Of a stretch of 32,973 nt of DNA, positions 31,531 to 32,973 are shown piece after piece. Made by a program: the position numbers and the translations under genes. The notes beneath the pieces are model-generated. The model searched no databases, had not been told where the DNA came from, and saw only the letters and a program-made list of their open reading frames with translations. The stretch is from Methylophaga sp. GTDB lineage: Bacteria; Pseudomonadota; Gammaproteobacteria; Nitrosococcales; Methylophagaceae. The stretch is from positions 1 to 32,973 of the forward strand of contig JASBUF010000025.1 in the NCBI GenBank assembly GCA_030148085.1, written 5' to 3'. The stretch's first letter is position 1; the number at the start of each line of letters is the position of its first letter.

Positions 31531-32973
31531 ATGAACCTGACTGATCCTATTCTTGAATTGCTAGCCTACGAAGTGGCGATTATTTTCGCCATTATCGCTG
31601 GGCTATTGATAGTCAGAACATTAAAAAAACAACGTCGGGTCAATGCCGATACCGCGAAAGCCGTCAAGCTGATTAAACAGCACCGCGATCAGCGCGAAAC
31701 TGAACTAAAAGCGCTTTTGGCTGAACAGTATGGTCTACAAGGCGATGAACTGGATACGGCGCTGGCCGGTTTTATGGAGCGGGAGAAACTGCTTCAAAAA
31801 TCATTGCTTAAAAGCTTTTTTGAGCAGGATGGTAAAAGCTTTAGCGATATTCCCTTGCAGTTAGAGCATGCTGTTAATGCCGGGCTTAACTTACTGCCAC
31901 TAGCAACCAGCACAGCAGCACCTGAGGCGACAGTTGCCGAGGCTGACGAGACAGACTTTGAATCTGTCACTGAAGTGGAGCAACAACCAGAGCTTTATGA
32001 AGACAGTGATGAAACGTCTCTGGAAGAAGCTACAGCGCCAGCAGAACCTTCTTCAGATACGGTGTTCAGCGATGCCAGTTTTATTGAAGATGCTGCTGAT
32101 GCCTTCGCGATAGAAGAAAGCACAGACGACACCGTCGCTAATGTCGATGAAGCCGCTTTTGACGATGAAAGCGTGCAGTCAGATTCTTTGGATGAGGTTG
32201 AACCAGAACCATACTCTCAGGTATCAGAGGAAGATATTACTGAACAGGGATCAGTGCCTAGTCAGGATAATGCGCTCAGCACCGATGATATCGAAGCGTT
32301 GCTGAATGGCGAATCGTTTGATCTGCACGATGACACTGTTACTGAATCCGCCGATGAATTCGTTGAAGACGACATGGTTGATGTCTCTCAGACAGAGGAC
32401 AACCCTGACGACAATTTAGAGATAGAAGCGGTAGCGTCTGAGATGGATGAGCTAGATGATGCCGAAATCACTGAAATTGACGGAAACCTAGCTGCGGCAG
32501 AAGTGAATGAACCATCCTGGCTCAATGAGGATGATTTGGAGCGCTTTGCAGACAGTGACGAGAACATTGAGATCCCGGGTGATCCAGAGAACCTGCATGC
32601 AGCCATGCAGCAAGAACATGACGACACTGAGTCCCACACAGAAGATGAGCAGCAAGAGCAGGCAGAAAGCGTCCCCCTAGTTAAAGGCTTAAAAGGGTTT
32701 GTTCGTAGCGAAAGCTTTAATTTCACACCTCAGACTCTGACTGACACAGATACGGTTATCAGTGACGACCTTGCCCAAGACGAATCGGAACAAGGTTTTG
32801 CTGCCGAAATAATTGAACAAACTATTAGTAGGGGCGACACTCTTGCCGAAGCCGAAGCCGAAGCCGAAGCCGAAGCCGAAGCCGAAGCCGAAGCCGAAGC
32901 CGAAGCCGAAGCCGAAGCCGAAGCCGAAGCCGAAGCCGAAGCCGAAGCCGAAGCCGAAGCCGAAGCCGAAGCC
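31531..32973 (+). CDS. Very acidic membrane-anchored protein with Ala-Glu repeat (runs off the window)
   Basis: The frame has 481 codons from ATG 31531 to the right edge, without stop. A single N-terminal helix (about residues 12-28) is followed by Lys-Lys-Gln-Arg-Arg, which places the rest in the cytoplasm. Residues ~40-120 are helical and charged, likely coiled coil. The long middle is rich in Asp and Glu. Residues 248-260 read Ala-Leu-Ser-Thr-Asp-Asp-Ile-Glu-Ala-Leu-Leu-Asn-Gly, which resembles the N-terminal CheY-binding segment of FliM. Residues 439-481 are (Ala-Glu)n encoded by GCCGAA repeats. It is directly adjacent to the vWA gene (TAA-ATG), so the two are cotranscribed. I do not recognise the family. 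Confidence 0.75.
   Translation, partial: MNLTDPILELLAYEVAIIFAIIAGLLIVRTLKKQRRVNADTAKAVKLIKQHRDQRETELKALLAEQYGLQGDELDTALAGFMEREKLLQKSLLKSFFEQDGKSFSDIPLQLEHAVNAGLNLLPLATSTAAPEATVAEADETDFESVTEVEQQPELYEDSDETSLEEATAPAEPSSDTVFSDASFIEDAADAFAIEESTDDTVANVDEAAFDDESVQSDSLDEVEPEPYSQVSEEDITEQGSVPSQDNALSTDDIEALLNGESFDLHDDTVTESADEFVEDDMVDVSQTEDNPDDNLEIEAVASEMDELDDAEITEIDGNLAAAEVNEPSWLNEDDLERFADSDENIEIPGDPENLHAAMQQEHDDTESHTEDEQQEQAESVPLVKGLKGFVRSESFNFTPQTLTDTDTVISDDLAQDESEQGFAAEIIEQTISRGDTLAEAEAEAEAEAEAEAEAEAEAEAEAEAEAEAEAEAEAEAEAEA
32845..32973 (+). repeat. GCCGAA hexanucleotide tandem repeat (at least 21.5 units)
   Basis: 129 bases of exact GCCGAA units run to the window edge with no mismatch, in frame as Ala-Glu. 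The true length is unknown as the array is cut by the edge. Confidence 0.98.

Noticed and set aside
32845-32973. CRISPR-like repeat array
   Set aside because: The units are six bases and have no spacers; it is a simple tandem repeat.

Overview
The window looks like chromosomal DNA of an aerobic gammaproteobacterium, plausibly marine or methylotrophic (a Methylophaga-like relative would fit). This rests on the overall gene set: DinF-type MATE, ClpS-ClpA, CGFS glutaredoxin, class I fumarase, membrane pyrophosphatase, BluB-dependent B12 synthesis and MetZ. It is inference, because no rRNA or other phylogenetic marker is present. Genes are dense and mostly in short operons. No phage, insertion sequence, CRISPR array or tRNA was found.

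Left third (1-8.9 kb). The window opens inside a minus-strand exported protein preceded by a strongly structured leader. Next are a minus-strand SDR/epimerase that seems to start at a rare ATT codon, a plus-strand membrane-anchored retropepsin-like protease, and minus-strand operons: CopD-like membrane protein plus lytic transglycosylase; proS plus class I fumarase; DUF4124 protein plus MIF-like tautomerase. A plus-strand RluA-family pseudouridine synthase and a small Arg/Asp repeat protein follow.

Middle (8.9-18 kb). A MATE transporter and a K+-dependent-type membrane pyrophosphatase run on the minus strand. Divergent from them are a TauE/SafE permease, rubredoxin, soluble pyrophosphatase (ppa, with its own promoter and a strong terminator), serB, grxD, clpS and clpA. 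Both membrane and soluble PPi hydrolysis therefore lie within about 4 kb.

Cobalamin region (18.3-28.3 kb). A nine-gene minus-strand operon reads, in transcription order: unknown membrane protein, bluB, cbiB, cobD, cobQ, cobU, cobT, cobS, cobO. It covers adenosylation, amidation, aminopropanol attachment, lower-ligand synthesis and nucleotide-loop assembly, but no corrin-ring genes. It is controlled by one cobalamin riboswitch. A second riboswitch, head-to-head with the first, controls the outer-membrane B12 receptor btuB on the plus strand. Each riboswitch has its own good promoter and a perfect palindrome just downstream. The first operon gene is a membrane protein I cannot name, and is a candidate B12-related transporter.

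Right end (28.4-33 kb). metZ is followed by an inverted-repeat element and a two-gene unit. The first gene is an exported von Willebrand A protein. The second is a very acidic membrane-anchored protein with a FliM-like motif, which runs off the window inside a GCCGAA hexanucleotide repeat encoding (Ala-Glu)n.
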